Below, one piece after another: positions 1-10,332 of a stretch of 64,000 nucleotides of DNA. A program made the translations under genes and the position numbers. Every line of letters begins with the position of its first letter. Position 1 is the stretch's first letter. Under the pieces are notes generated by a model that did no database searches, was not told where the DNA came from, and saw only the letters and a program-made list of their open reading frames with translations. The DNA comes from Diplonema papillatum. Lineage: Eukaryota > Euglenozoa > Diplonemea > Diplonemida > Diplonemidae. The DNA lies in NCBI GenBank assembly GCA_030068145.1, contig JAPJBO010000113.1:124001-188000 (forward strand), in the 5' to 3' direction.

Positions 1-93
1 CACGACACATGTACATTAGACATGCGCACATGAACACGTACCCACGCTACACATGCGCACACGACTTATGCGCACCGACCTGCTGCCCTGGTG

Positions 94-301
94 GCCATAC
101 TCGAGGGGCTGCCTTGTGCTGACTTCGAAGGAGGCTAGAGGGGGGAGAAACAATACAACTACAAAATGGGTCTTTTTCGTTGAACGCTTTCGCTCGCCCG
201 CCACTAAACCCAGACTGGGCTACAGCACATTCACCTCCTTTGATCTTTCGCAACTGGTAGTCTCCTCAAGCATTTCCTACAAAGCAGGTGCTTATACAAA
301 A
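94..301 (-). repeat. Rep-A dispersed repeat
   Basis: One of about six copies of a roughly 210-bp repeat (others near 5424, 11548, 11851, 20637 and 23638). The consensus starts TATAAGCACCTGCTTTG, runs through a conserved stretch ending TTTAGTGGCGGGCG, and finishes near CTCGAGTATTTTT. I see no coding potential and no obvious inverted ends. It could be a non-autonomous element, with its class unknown. Confidence 0.7.
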
Positions 302-449
302 AAAAAAAGAACAAACCAATCAGACCCTGCCCATAACGACGCTGTCTGTCGTGGATGAACTGCGGCTTATCGACCCGAGTGTTGAACTCTGCGCTGCGGA
401 CTTGATGAAACAGGTGTGTGGATGTTGTTCACTTATAAATAGCCAAGTA

Positions 450-635
450 ACGGTAACGTTATAACGGTGATAACGTTACATAGCGTTATCACCGTTATAA
501 CGTTATATAACGTTATATAGCGTTATATAACGTTATATAACGTTATATAACGTTATATAACGTTATATAACGTTATATAACGTTATATAACGTTATATAA
601 CGTTATATAACGTTGTATAACGTTATATAACGTTA
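450..635. repeat. CGTTATATAA microsatellite
   Basis: About fifteen head-to-tail copies of the self-complementary decamer CGTTATATAA, with irregular units (ATAACGGTGATAACGTTA) on the left side. The array is AT-rich and palindromic, so it can extrude as cruciforms. It does not lie at a contig end and does not resemble known telomere repeats. Confidence 0.9.
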
Positions 636-639
636 TCAA

Positions 640-1095
640 CCGGCCATCTATGCAAGTTAGGAATCATCGGGGTCGGCACTCGCACCGCCGCGGTTGACAC
701 AAATCTATTGATGAAGGCGCAAAACAAAATGTTCCCACAGTGTCAAAAGCCACCCGGAGACTCTAAACCCCTGGAGTTTCAAGCGAACCTTCATAAAAGG
801 CATCTTCCCAAACCCCGGAGTTTCAAGCGGAATTCTGCTTACTGGTCTGTCTGTGCCTTTTGTGTTCGCTGACGTAAAGTCTGCGGGATACTTCTTGGTC
901 ATGACTGCAAGAAAGAACGAAGAGGAATCAAACCATCCAGGGTAAACCTATCACTTACATTGCGTAGGGGCAAGATGAAAATACCCGTCCAGGGGACTTA
1001 CGGAAATAAGCTTGTCTGGACTTTCATAAGGGACCTCTTCCCATAATATTACTGTCAAAAGTCACCTGAAGACTCTAAAACCTCTAACAAAAACA
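640..1095. other. Gene-free stretch with partial repeat ends
   Basis: No gene is visible. The stretch carries two copies (about 760-795 and 815-835) of a motif found throughout the window, CCCCGGAGTTTCAAGCGAAC, usually preceded by a GGAGACTCTAAA stretch and followed by ACTCTAAAA. The motif recurs near 1240, 5985, 11325, 26110, 36945 and 56690, usually at the edge of another repeat, so it may be one end of a mobile element. Confidence 0.5.
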
Positions 1096-1099
1096 CACT

Positions 1100-1297
1100 G
1101 GACAATGGCCGAAACCACCAATGACCAACGACCAAGGTACCCACCGATCCTCTTACCTCGTGTAACCACCACTCTTACGACACTCAGAGCACAAAGAATA
1201 TCTTCCCTTAACGACGAAGGTCACCCGGAGACTTTAAAAACCCCGGAGTTTCAAGCGAACTTTCACTCTAAAAACGAAACCCCGCAGGTCATGTCGA
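1100..1297 (+). repeat. Rep-F dispersed repeat, copy 1
   Basis: About 190 bp nearly identical to 56545-56728. Both begin around GGCCGRAACCACCAAYGACC, share a block reading CCTCGTGTAACCACCACTC, and end in the window-wide motif AGTTTCAAGCGAACTTTC. The high identity between copies some 55 kb apart suggests recent dispersal. Confidence 0.8.
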
Positions 1298-1637
1298 TGC
1301 GGCCGTGGGTCAACGCGAAAAAAGCTGTCCACATCAAGTATTCCAGCGAAGCCCACAACCGCGTCGCCGACTACTACGACTCGATCTGCGAAGTCTGACC
1401 GCCGCCTGCAGCCCCTGCCCTCCTCCCGGGGAGGGGGGATTGCAAGAACGCGCTTGGAATGGATATGTCCGCACTGGTCCCGTCTGCGCCGTGTTTCGGT
1501 CGTGTAAGCCACGGACACATGAAGGCGGACCCCATGCCTCCAGCACGGAACCTGAGTGTCTGCAGACAGGACAGCGGTGTGAGTCTGGTTTGCCAGGCGG
1601 CTGTTCGTAGCTCGTTACAGCCAGGACCACCCAGGAT

Positions 1638-1953
1638 GGTGGGTTGTGTGTTCACACCCACGAGTATGGTGCAGTGGATACCATTCGTAGGAGCTGGGAT
1701 ACCACCAGCACCACACTAGCTGCTAGTGGACGGTGGGTTGCGTGTACACACGCACGAGTATGGTGTAGTGGATGCCACCACATATCACCTACTCCATCCC
1801 TGATACATAGGAGGTGGATGGTTCGTAGGAGCTGGGATACCACCAGCACCACGCTAGCTGCTAGTGGACGGTGGGTTGTGTGTCCACACGCACGAGTATG
1901 GTGTAGTGGATACCACCTACTCCATCCCTGATACCAAGGAGGTGGATGGTACG
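1638..1953. repeat. Tandem repeat, three units
   Basis: Three head-to-tail units (about 94, 138 and 84 bp), each starting GGTGGGTTGYGTGT and containing CACGAGTATGGTG and GAGCTGGGATACCACCAGC. The units differ by an internal block (CCTACTCCATCCCTGATAC) present in the second and third. Reading frames across it are repeat artefacts. Confidence 0.85.
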
Positions 1954-2289
1954 GAGGCGCACAAGTGTTACGGACACTACTGGCGGCTCTCATTCTCATC
2001 GGCATTCCTCTCCTTGAATCGCGAACGAGTTCTTTCCGCGATCCTTCTACTTGTTGTTTTGCGTCGTCAGTTTTGCATCACGCAGCAACGAGAACGAAGC
2101 AGCAAACAAGCATGAGAAGGAGAGTATTTGACAGCATTTAAACTGGGCGCAGCACAGGTTTGGTCACCCCGCCCTGGGTTCCCAGAAAGCCTTTATCAGG
2201 CGCTGCGATGCTGTGAATTTCAGGCATGGTAAGAGAAAGCAACCTGGACGAGCCAACAATGGGCAGCCTCCGCGCCGTGCTCGGACAGC

Positions 2290-3060
2290 GGTCTATAGAC
2301 CGATACGAGCTGCTCGGCAATCCCTGCTCAACATGTATGAGCATAGTAGCGCTCGCTTGCCTTCATGGCACTTGCACTTTGCAGAAGTCAATGCCCAACA
2401 TGTATGCCTGGTAGTGCTCGCTTGCCTTCATGGCACTTGCACTTTGCCGAAGTCAATGCTCAACATGTATGACGCTCGCTTGCCTTCATGGCACTTGCAC
2501 TTTGCAGAACTCAACGCTCAACATGTATGCGCATGGTAGTGCTCGCTTGCCTTCATGGCACTTGCACTTTGCAGAAGTCAATGCTCAACATGTATGACGC
2601 TCGCTTGCCTTCATGGCACTTGCACTTTGCAGAACTCAACGCTCAACATGTATGCGCATGGTAGTGCTCGCTTGCCTTCACGGCACTTGCACTTTGCAGA
2701 ACTCAATGCTCAACATGTATGACGCTCGCTTGCCTTCATGGCACTTGCACTTTGCAGAACTCAACGCTCAACATGTATGCGCATGGTAGTGCTCGCTTGC
2801 CTTCATGGCACTTGCACTTTGCAGAAGTCAATGCTCAACATGTATGACGCTCGCTAGCCTTCATGGCACTTGCACTTTGCAGAACTCAATGCTTGCATGG
2901 TAGTGCTCGCTTGCCTTCGCGGCACTTGCACTTTGCAGAACTCAATGCTCAACATGTATGCGCATGGTAGTGCTCGCTTGCCTTCACGGCACTTGCACTT
3001 TGCAGAACTCAACGCTCAACATGTATGCGCATGGGGGACCCAAGACTAAATTCATAGCGA
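2290..3060. repeat. Minisatellite nested in a Rep-C element
   Basis: From about 2338 to 3030 a unit of roughly 55-70 bp is repeated about eleven times; its core is CTTGCCTTCATGGCACTTGC followed by ACTTTGCAGAA and CTCAACATGTATG. The flanks (CCCTGCTCAAC on the left, GGGGGACCCAAGACT on the right) are those of Rep-C, where they are nearly adjacent (see 11130-11160). The array is therefore an internal expansion of a Rep-C copy. A single unit in reverse orientation is at 60425-60475. Confidence 0.8.
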
Positions 3061-3265
3061 AAGTGTTGAGCATACCCAGTTTCACTGTTCCCAGCGAGCT
3101 ACGAGGGACAGCGACACAGAAAGCGTGCCAACAGGAGTCCAACCGGTGCGTCCGTCACATACGTGCTCCTCCCCTCACGAAAGGCAGAAGATCTGCCCAA
3201 TTCGCAAGTAAGTCTCCACTCACCAGCCTCTTTCGGGGCTGAATGTGTAAATCCGGGGGACCCAT

Positions 3266-3771
3266 GGTTGCTGTGAACGCTTGGCTGCCACAAGCCAGTT
3301 ATGCTGTGGTAATTTTTTTACATAAGCGCCAGCTTGAAAGGAAATGCTCGACGATGCTGCCCGACAAAGAACAGAAGGGATCCAAAGTGCTGTATCTACC
3401 GAACCACGTGTTGAACGGACGTGAGGTCATGCGGGTCTACCCCTACACGACAAATCACACAAACACAACAGGTCAAAAGTCCTGAGTGAGAAAACAACAC
3501 ACGGTGGTGTAAGCGAAGAACAAATCAGATTGTGTTTGTATTGTATTTGCCCCTTATCTCTATACTTCCCCCCTTCCATTCGGAGTCGAAGCAGCTACGT
3601 CGAGTATTTTTGTCACCTCCGGCTTCATCCCTTGAGCATGAAGCGAGACCAAAGGATCGTTAGGCCATGCTTTCGCACCGAGGATCGGTACTGAAGATCG
3701 AGCAGGGCAAGCTTTTACCTTTCTGCTCTACGCGAGATTTCTGTTCCCGCTGACTTCGGACACCTGCGTTA
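3266..3771 (-). pseudogene. 28S rRNA fragment split by a Rep-B insertion
   Basis: The minus strand at 3771-3609 and then 3319-3266 reads as continuous 28S rRNA: TAACGCAGGTGTCC, GTAGAGCAGAAAGGTAAAAG, then ATTACCACAG and GGCTTGTGGCAGCCAAGCG (domain V, near the peptidyl-transferase ring). Between the two halves sits a Rep-B copy (about 3320-3608). Base losses inside conserved positions (ACCACAGCATAAC where ACCACAGGGATAAC is expected) show it is a dead copy. Confidence 0.85.
3320..3608 (+). mobile_element. Rep-B element inserted in 28S sequence
   Basis: About 285 bp running from CATAAGCGCCAGCTTG to GTCGAGTATTTTT. Other copies are at 21594-21881 (full length) and 51150-51306 (reverse, truncated). 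All three are preceded by TTTTTACATAAGCG, so the left edge is fixed by a T-rich target. Its two ends resemble those of Rep-A (ATAAGCRCCWGCTT and TCGAGTATTTTT), suggesting a shared mobilising activity. There is no coding potential. Confidence 0.75.
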
Positions 3772-4074
3772 ATGTGCAACAGATGTGCCGTGTGCTACAA
3801 AACCTTCCGAGGAGCTCAAGGCCATGGAACTCTTTGCGTTCGACCCATAGTGTTGCGCGTTGAGTTCTCCTGAAGGCTTCCTGCACCCCTCGACAACCCG
3901 CACCCGTATGGGGTTAACCAAGTAACCACACCTTCGAAAGTCCTGCGCCAAAAATTACAGCAGCCGTCCGTCGGCAGCGAACCCCCAACTAAAAAAAAAT
4001 TGGAAGAAGAAAGCAAACGCACCGCGGTTTCTCGATGAGAAGACTCGATGCGGGGGCATCAAACATACATGTCC

Positions 4075-5075
4075 TACAGAGTGTGCTCCAGCACCGGGTG
4101 GGTGAGATAAACTGCGCGGTCCATTTGGCACACCCCGCAAATAGTGCGAAATCCGGCGTGACACCCGCCAATCCAGTGTGAATCCAGTGTGATCGCCCTG
4201 GATCTGCACTAGATTTGCGGGTGTCACACCGGATTTCACATTGGATTTGCGGGTGTGGTGGCACACTGGATTTGCGGGTCACACCGGATTTCATATTGGA
4301 TTTGCGGGTGTCACACCGGATTTCACATTAGATTTGCGGGTGTGGTGGCACACTGGATTTGCGGGTGCCCACTGGATTTCACACTGGATTTGCGGGTGTC
4401 ACACCGGATTTCACATTGGATTTGCGGGTGTCACACCGAATTTCACATCGGTATCATTCGTTGTCATTTACCCCCCCCCCCCCCCCTGAGGCCTAAATTT
4501 TGGCCGAGGGGGGTAATTTCCAGGGGGGGGGGTAAAGGAGGCTCCAGGGGGGGGGGTAAAGGACACTGTCCTGGGGCTCCTGCAGGGTTCCTTTATGATC
4601 GCCACCTCTAACCAGGGAGACTACCTGGGGGGCCGGACAGTGTGAAGCTAGGGGCATAAAAGTGGATGCTGGGCCATGGCAAGACCCTGAATCCTGCTGC
4701 TACTTCTGCCTGCTCAGCACTCTAGCTTTTCCTTTCGCATCAGAACAGCGGCGGTGGAACTCCACAGCGGCTGTGGAACTCCTGTGAAAGAGCCCCGGAC
4801 CCCTTGTGAACACTGCAGACCCCATTTCACAGGCAGTTCCGTGACCGTTCCAGGGGGGGGGGGTAAAAGACACTGTTTTTCCCAGTGTACATCGAAAATC
4901 CCAAAAAAGTGGTAAATTTCAGGGGGGGGGGGGGGGGTCTAGGGGGGGGTAAATGACAACGAATTATACTGATTGGATTTGCGGGTGTGGTGGCACACTG
5001 GATCTGCGGGTGTACCCACCCGACACTTCGACGGCACAGTTGGCTGCCCCACCCGGTGCTGGAGTACACCGTGTA
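4075..5075. mobile_element. TA-flanked inverted-repeat element
   Basis: The right end, read inward, is TACACGGTGTACTCCAGCA then CCGGGTGGGG; the left end is TACAGAGTGTGCTCCAGCA then CCGGGTGGGT. TA could be the target duplication. The interior holds a tandem array (about 4141-4450) of a 30-35-bp unit containing GGATTTGCGGGTGTCACACC, and long G/C homopolymer runs at 4470-4560 and 4850-4950. No transposase is visible, so it would be non-autonomous. Confidence 0.65.
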
Positions 5076-5423
5076 GGAAGGAATCTGCCCAAGCATTAAA
5101 AACTAAGACTCCCCCCCGCCCCCTCAATGCTGCATATCTAGCCAGAACCAGTTTTCTTCTTCCTTATCTTTCCCCAACGACAACAAGTGTCAGACTAACC
5201 CACCCGAAGGTTTCCTTTTCTTTCCGGGTTTTGTACTAAATTGTAGGAGATAGTCACCGAGTGTACTTTTTCCCCCGCACCCAAACCAAATATGTGTCCC
5301 ATACTTCTCATTTTGAGGGCTGCTAAAAGTTGTCTTCGGAAGATTTTCGAAGTTCTTTCAAGCGAACTATTTTCCGATGTTTTCCAAACTTCAATAGTTG
5401 TCGTAACTGGGATGCTCCAAACA

Positions 5424-5578
5424 CTTTGCATAAGCACCTGCTTCGTGAAAATACTTGAGGAGGCCGCCAGTTAATTGCAAGGTTTCAAAAGGAGCGGAAA
5501 TGCGCTGGAGCCCGCGCGCAACAAATGGGTTCACCGCCGGGCGTAAATGTCCAACAAAGGGACCCACTATGTTGTTGC
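5424..5578 (+). repeat. Rep-A, diverged copy
   Basis: Recognisable by CATAAGCACCTGCTTCGTG, CTTGAGGAGGCCGCCAGTT and GGGCGTAAATGTCCAACAAA. It is the most diverged of the Rep-A copies. Confidence 0.6.
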
Positions 5579-5795
5579 ATTGGCGACGGTCTCATTAGTC
5601 ACGAACTTGGCTTCAAAGGTTGGTCAACCGGAGACTCTAAAATAACCGGCTCTTAACCACTTAAGGACGAACTACCACTGTAGTGGGTAGTTAATTCAAG
5701 AAAGTTCGCGGGCGTCAAGTTCGCGGGTGAGAGGCCAAAGAATGGTCGAAAGTGGTCGCCGTTTGCTTTATTGAAAAGAACCCAATGACACCAAC

Positions 5796-6010
5796 TTGTA
5801 GAACGTGGGGGGCCCAAGACACACCACGAAGGAATGTACTTGGTGTCGGTCACCAACAGTCCCGGACATGGCTAGCCATAACCCATAACGAAAGCGTGCA
5901 CCAAATATACAACCCGCAACCATATAGCCTTTTCTTGCTCTAAGAGAACCCATTCATGAACGGTCACACGGTGACCCTAAGACCCCGGAATTTCAAGCGA
6001 ACTTTAACTC
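5796..6010 (+). repeat. Rep-C dispersed repeat
   Basis: Shares GTAGAACGTGGGGGGCCCAAG, CAGTCCCGGACATGGCTAG, ACCATATAGCC and CATTCATGAACGGTCACACG with 11125-11345 (+) and 26095-26310 (-). The right edge is the window-wide motif GGAATTTCAAGCGAACTTTA. It has no coding potential. Confidence 0.8.
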
Positions 6011-6222
6011 CACAAATCCTTGAAACGCGTCGTCCATCGTGCAGAAATCCTGCTCCGAGCTCTCAACGGATACCCGAGGTTTGCCATGGAGCCCCCCCTT
6101 TTCCCAAATCAACCCTGCCCCCCTTCGTCCTTAAGTGGTTAAACCTCAAAAAGCGCTAGGAAATGATACTAGCATCAAACATGCATGAGAGGGCAGTGTT
6201 CTGCCTATATATTGCATTATAC

Positions 6223-6413
6223 TACACGGTGAGGGCCCAGCCTCAGAAGCTGGAGTTGAAGCTGGAGTTAAAGAGGGTGTGTCCGAGTCACACCCGAAAA
6301 GCATGCGTGCTGCAATCAAAACGCGTGTAGATCCACACCCGAAGAGCGGGTGTGACACCCGCTTTTTAACTCCAGCTTCAACTCCAGCTTCTGAGGCTGG
6401 ACGTCACCGTGTA
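6223..6413. mobile_element. 191-bp MITE with TA-CACGGTGA ends
   Basis: A nearly perfect fold-back element. The left end TACACGGTGAGGGCCCAGCC and the right end (reverse complement) TACACGTGACGTCCAGCC-like continue into matching arms with CTCAGAAGCTGGAGTT. TA dinucleotides flank both ends. A truncated relative is at 43008-43125. The CACGGTG tip is shared with the elements at 4075 and 40586. Confidence 0.8.
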
Positions 6414-6419
6414 AGATCC

Positions 6420-7830
6420 CCCACCTCCCATTGTCTTGTACTCTCTCTCCCTCCCCTCCTGGGCCTCAGGCCTCTCCCAGGAGTCCCCCCTGTCCCCACT
6501 CGCAACCACGCGCATTCAATAATATTACGCGAAAGAACAAATAAACCGTTTCGGACGGGGGGGGGCGAACAGTCAATCCTGAAGCTGAAGTTTGGGCACT
6601 GCGCCCCTCCAGGATCAAGACACGTCAATAAGGATCAGCCCGGCGCTCGTAGCAGCCTGCGGTGGTGATGGATGGATTGATGCAGCGGCTGCCATGGCGA
6701 GGGCACGTTCATAAGTCGCCCCAGCTCCCTCCTGGCTGGAATGCGGTTCGCGCGTCGACGTGTGCTTCACCAAGTAAGTGGCAGCGGACGCCGCTGAAAA
6801 TACCCAATCCGAGATCCCCATTCGCTGCTGGACATTTGCTACGAAACCTTTCCAATGCGCCTCTTTTTGGTTCCTCAACTTGGAGGCATAGCACTCCTGT
6901 TTTGGGTCCATAACTTCTCCGAAAGGCTTTCTGCACCCTCGTTAACCCCCTTCGTCCGTTGGCCGGGTTACCGAAATAAAAAAGAACAGCGAGCGCGTCC
7001 CGCGTTTCTTTGTCGCGTTTTCCAAGGGTATTTACTTTTCGGGAGTCTTTCGCCATGTTTATCTAGGAGTATCGAAGACTCGCCCTCCCTCACTGCAGTC
7101 TTCTGCCTAGACCTCAACACCTAAGATCTTCCCCCTCGAGAGATGCTTCCCTGCATTCTAAATTGTCTCTCCAGCTCGTTCGTCCAAATTGTTACTCCAG
7201 CTTTATGGCCCGTACCGTGTATGGAGTCGATGCTTCACGACACATCGGGCAAGTGAAATGACACGTCACGTGCGTGGACATTGCAAGTCACTTGTAAAAC
7301 ATCATTTACAAGTGGCTTCTAAGTGCTTCACCGGACAAGAAGCTCTTGCAACATCACTCGTTGGAATATTCACTAGTAAAAGCACCAAAACGCATGCAGG
7401 GGGAACATTCCACCGACGTCTCGCGGAGGCTTTAACCCCCGGTGTTGCAAGCTAACCTTTGCTCAAAGCGAGATTGCGAAACAGAAAAGCAGAAGCGACT
7501 CGAGTTGCGGACACACTGCGCAACCTTGCCAACCCGCCCCCGCGTTTGCGGGCCCAGAGCCTGACTTACCTTTACAAACGCCACCTCACCCGCTCACATG
7601 TCTATCGGAGACTCGACTATTCCGACTTCTTCTTAACGCAAGAAACCCAAGAAACAGTCTAAAAAAAAAGGCAGGAAAAAAAGAGAAATAATCGCAACGA
7701 ATGAAAAAAGGCGCCTACTGGAAGCGTATTCCGATTTCTGGTTATTTGTTCTTGATCCGTACTTCCGTCTTCTCCGTTTTGTCGGTTCGTCTTTTTTCTT
7801 TTTTATTACTGTGAGCCGAACCTTCGTTGT
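6420..7830. other. No recognisable gene; unassigned ORFs
   Basis: Two overlapping minus-strand ORFs (6709-7056 and 6615-6911) include plausible protein sequence (for example YASKLRNQKEAHWKGFVANV) but match no family I recognise. A stretch near 6905-6970 resembles 3865-3935 (GAAGGCTTTCTGCACCC and a following GGTTACC), so this may be a decayed mobile element. Nothing else is supported. Confidence 0.3.
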
Positions 7831-8075
7831 TGGACGAAAAAGCCAGGCACCGGGATCTTCCTGACGAGCACGCAACCCGGTGAACTTAATCAAGAGTCGA
7901 AGATTAGCGTCGAAACTTCCTGGCTTTTCACGCCGTAGCAGAACGACCACACCCCTACCCAATCCCAAACACCCTCTAAACGCGTTAGGGGACTTCACAA
8001 GGTTTCACAACGGAGTGACACAACACCCGAAACGAGCCCCCTCCACACTCAAGCCTCTACACCCGTGCTAATCGA
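7830..8075 (+). repeat. Rep-E dispersed repeat, copy 1
   Basis: About 240 bp closely matching, in reverse, 21035-21290: AATCAAGAGTCGAAGATTAG, GCCGTAGCAGAACGACCAC and GGGGACTTCACAAGGTTTC. It has no coding function that I can support. Confidence 0.8.
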
Positions 8076-9346
8076 CTGCCAGGGTCGTTATGTGACTCTC
8101 CCAAAGACCAGCCAACAACAGTCAACGCCGCGTGGGTGCGGGCTTTCGACCAGAGCAGGTGAATTCCGCTAGTGCGCGCACGCCAAATTGTTCCTCGCCT
8201 CCGTCGAAATAGCACCGGGCGCTCCTAGCGTTCTTGTAGTTGTATTGTTTCTCCTCCATTTCCTCCGGCTGAAGTGAGCTCAGCTGGGCACCTCGGAGCA
8301 CCTTCTCATCAGCCGCCGCACCTAATAGCAGCAGCGAGGAGGCCGGAAATTTTTTTTCGCCCCCTGGCACTTCAAACCGTCTCTCCTCTATCGCCCATTT
8401 TTCTCTTTTCTTTCTTGTTTTCGTCTCCCGGTTTTCCATCCAGCTTCGTTCTGTCTTGTACTCACTACTTCTCTCTTTTCATACATGTAACCCCCGACAA
8501 ATTGGTCGGGGGAGGGAAAATCGGGGGAAATCGGGGGGAATCGGGGGCTAAAAACCCCCCGATTTTTAAAATCGGGGGAAATCGGGGGGGGGTTTTACTG
8601 TAGTGCACCGGCTGGGAAAAAGTTTTTTTCGGCCCATTGGCATGACTCCAATTGAAAGGCTGAGAAAGAAAGTAGAATTTTTGAGAAATGGCGAACAAAC
8701 GGAAAAAAGAGGTGTTCGCCCGGTCAGCTTTTGCGGCTGCTTTGCGAGTATTTCGATCAACGCCCGCGCTTCCTTGACAACTGCCGGGGTTGGCATTCGG
8801 ACTGCTTTTATTTGTGCGGGCTTTCGGTTCGACGCTGCGCTGCTACCTTGTCGAGTCTTCGATAGGCACCAGCTTCTTCTTTTTAGCACTCTTATTTTCT
8901 GCGGGGCGGTCCTGCTGCCTTCCGAGGTGGTGAAGCAGCATGCGGAGTTTTGTTCAGCCAACGGCTTTCTGCTGAAGAACAAGGAAATCCGGGACGGGCT
9001 AAACAGGCGGCGGCTACGATGAAGATGCTGGTATCTTCTACAGTTAGTGCACAGCTGTCCGATCGAAGTTCGACTTAGGTGCACTGGTCAGCCATGCATA
9101 CCCAGAAGAACCCTGAAGAGGGCCTATACAGAGCGCCCGAAATACGGCATCTTCATCAGTCTTCGGTTCACCCAGCAATGGTCCTCCTTGAGCGAACCAG
9201 ACGGTGCCTCTTTCGAGGCAATGTGTGCTCTGATTGCCGCGAGCTTCGCCGGTCAGTGCTACGCTGACAAGCACCCGCGGTACAGCCCACGACTATTGGG
9301 CATCCTACACAGGGGAGCATCCGGCACTGCAGTGCTTCGCTATTAA

Positions 9347-10332
9347 GTGCGCTCGGCTAAGGCCGGCGCGTGGCGAGACTGGAGGCAGCAGTTAAAGTTC
9401 GGGGAACAGTAAAGTTCGGGCGAAGCTATGTTCGGGCAATGCTGGTGAAGCTAAGTTCGAGTGATGCTAAGTTCGGGCGTTGCTAAGCGCTCAGGCTGCG
9501 CTGGTACTAAAAAACAGTTCGGGCACGAAGCGAAGTTCGGCCAGGGTGGTAAAGTCCGGGTGAAGCCAAGGTCGGTGCTCGTGCCCGGGGGGGGACACCC
9601 CCCCCGGACCCCCCGACCCACCGAGTGCGGGAAAAGTTTGGCGCTGGTACCCGGGTGGGCGCCCCCCCCGCCGCCCCCCGGCGAAGCAAAAGTTCGGGCG
9701 CAGCTAAGTTCTGGTGAAGCTCAGTTCAGACGATAATAAGTTCGAGTGATGCTAAGTTCGGGCGGAGCTAAGTTCTGGTGAAGCAAAGTTCGGGCGCAGC
9801 TGAGTTCGGGCGAAGCAACGCTCGGGCGAAGCAACGCTCGGGCGAAGCTAAGTTCTGGCGAAGCAAAGTTCGGGCGCTGCAAAGTTCGGGCGATGCTAAA
9901 TTCTGGTACGGGGGCAGCTGAGTTCGGACGAAGCAAAAATCGCGCGAAGCTGAGTTCTGGTGAAGCAAAGTTCGGTTCTCGTAGCAAGTTTGGCCTGTGA
10001 TGGCAAGCTCAAATACCGCGAGATACTGAGAAACTCCGGCAAAAACGCAATTTTCGGGCACATTTGACCCCGAAACGCAACAAACCTCGAAAACAATCTT
10101 CGACCGGAAAAATGTCAAAGGCGGGATTCGAACCCAGGCCTACTGGCCTGAAGGCCGTCACCCGCTCACTCTGCCACGCCCCTGCCTACTGGCAGGCGGG
10201 AGAAAAGTTATATCCGCAACATTATCCAGTCCAAAAACAATACGGTTTCATAATTGTTGCAAGAAAAGCCGGGTTGGCTCGAATAGAAGCTATTCACATT
10301 GCATGTTCATAGGACCTCCAGTCTCGAAAAAT
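9347..10332 (-). repeat. Rep-D, copy 1: tRNA-related long repeat
   Basis: About 985 bp repeated with high identity at 24599-25571, from GTGCGCTCGGCTAAGG to CCAGTCTCGAAAAAT. Most of it is a degenerate 16-18-bp tandem array built on GTTCGGGCGAAGCTAAG. Near one end, on the minus strand, sits a tRNA-like segment with A- and B-box motifs. The layout suggests a Pol III-transcribed retroposon whose body is the tandem array. Confidence 0.75.
10112..10190 (-). ncRNA. tRNA-like Pol III promoter segment of Rep-D
   Basis: On the minus strand TGGCAGAGTGAGCGGG (A box) is followed about 35 nt later by GGGTTCGAATCCCG (B box). The anticodon region GGCCTTCAGGCC folds to a tetraloop rather than a seven-base loop, and the acceptor arms do not pair convincingly, so this is tRNA-derived and not a working tRNA gene. 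Confidence 0.6.

Noticed and set aside
94..301. Rep-A as a Helitron
   Set aside because: Although one end has a short palindrome, the required TC start, CTRR end and AT target are not consistent between copies.
450..635. Telomere-like array
   Set aside because: Internal position and a palindromic AT unit unlike known telomeric repeats.
10112..10190. Functional tRNA gene
   Set aside because: Boxes A and B are present but the anticodon arm and acceptor stem do not fold properly; it is duplicated as part of Rep-D.
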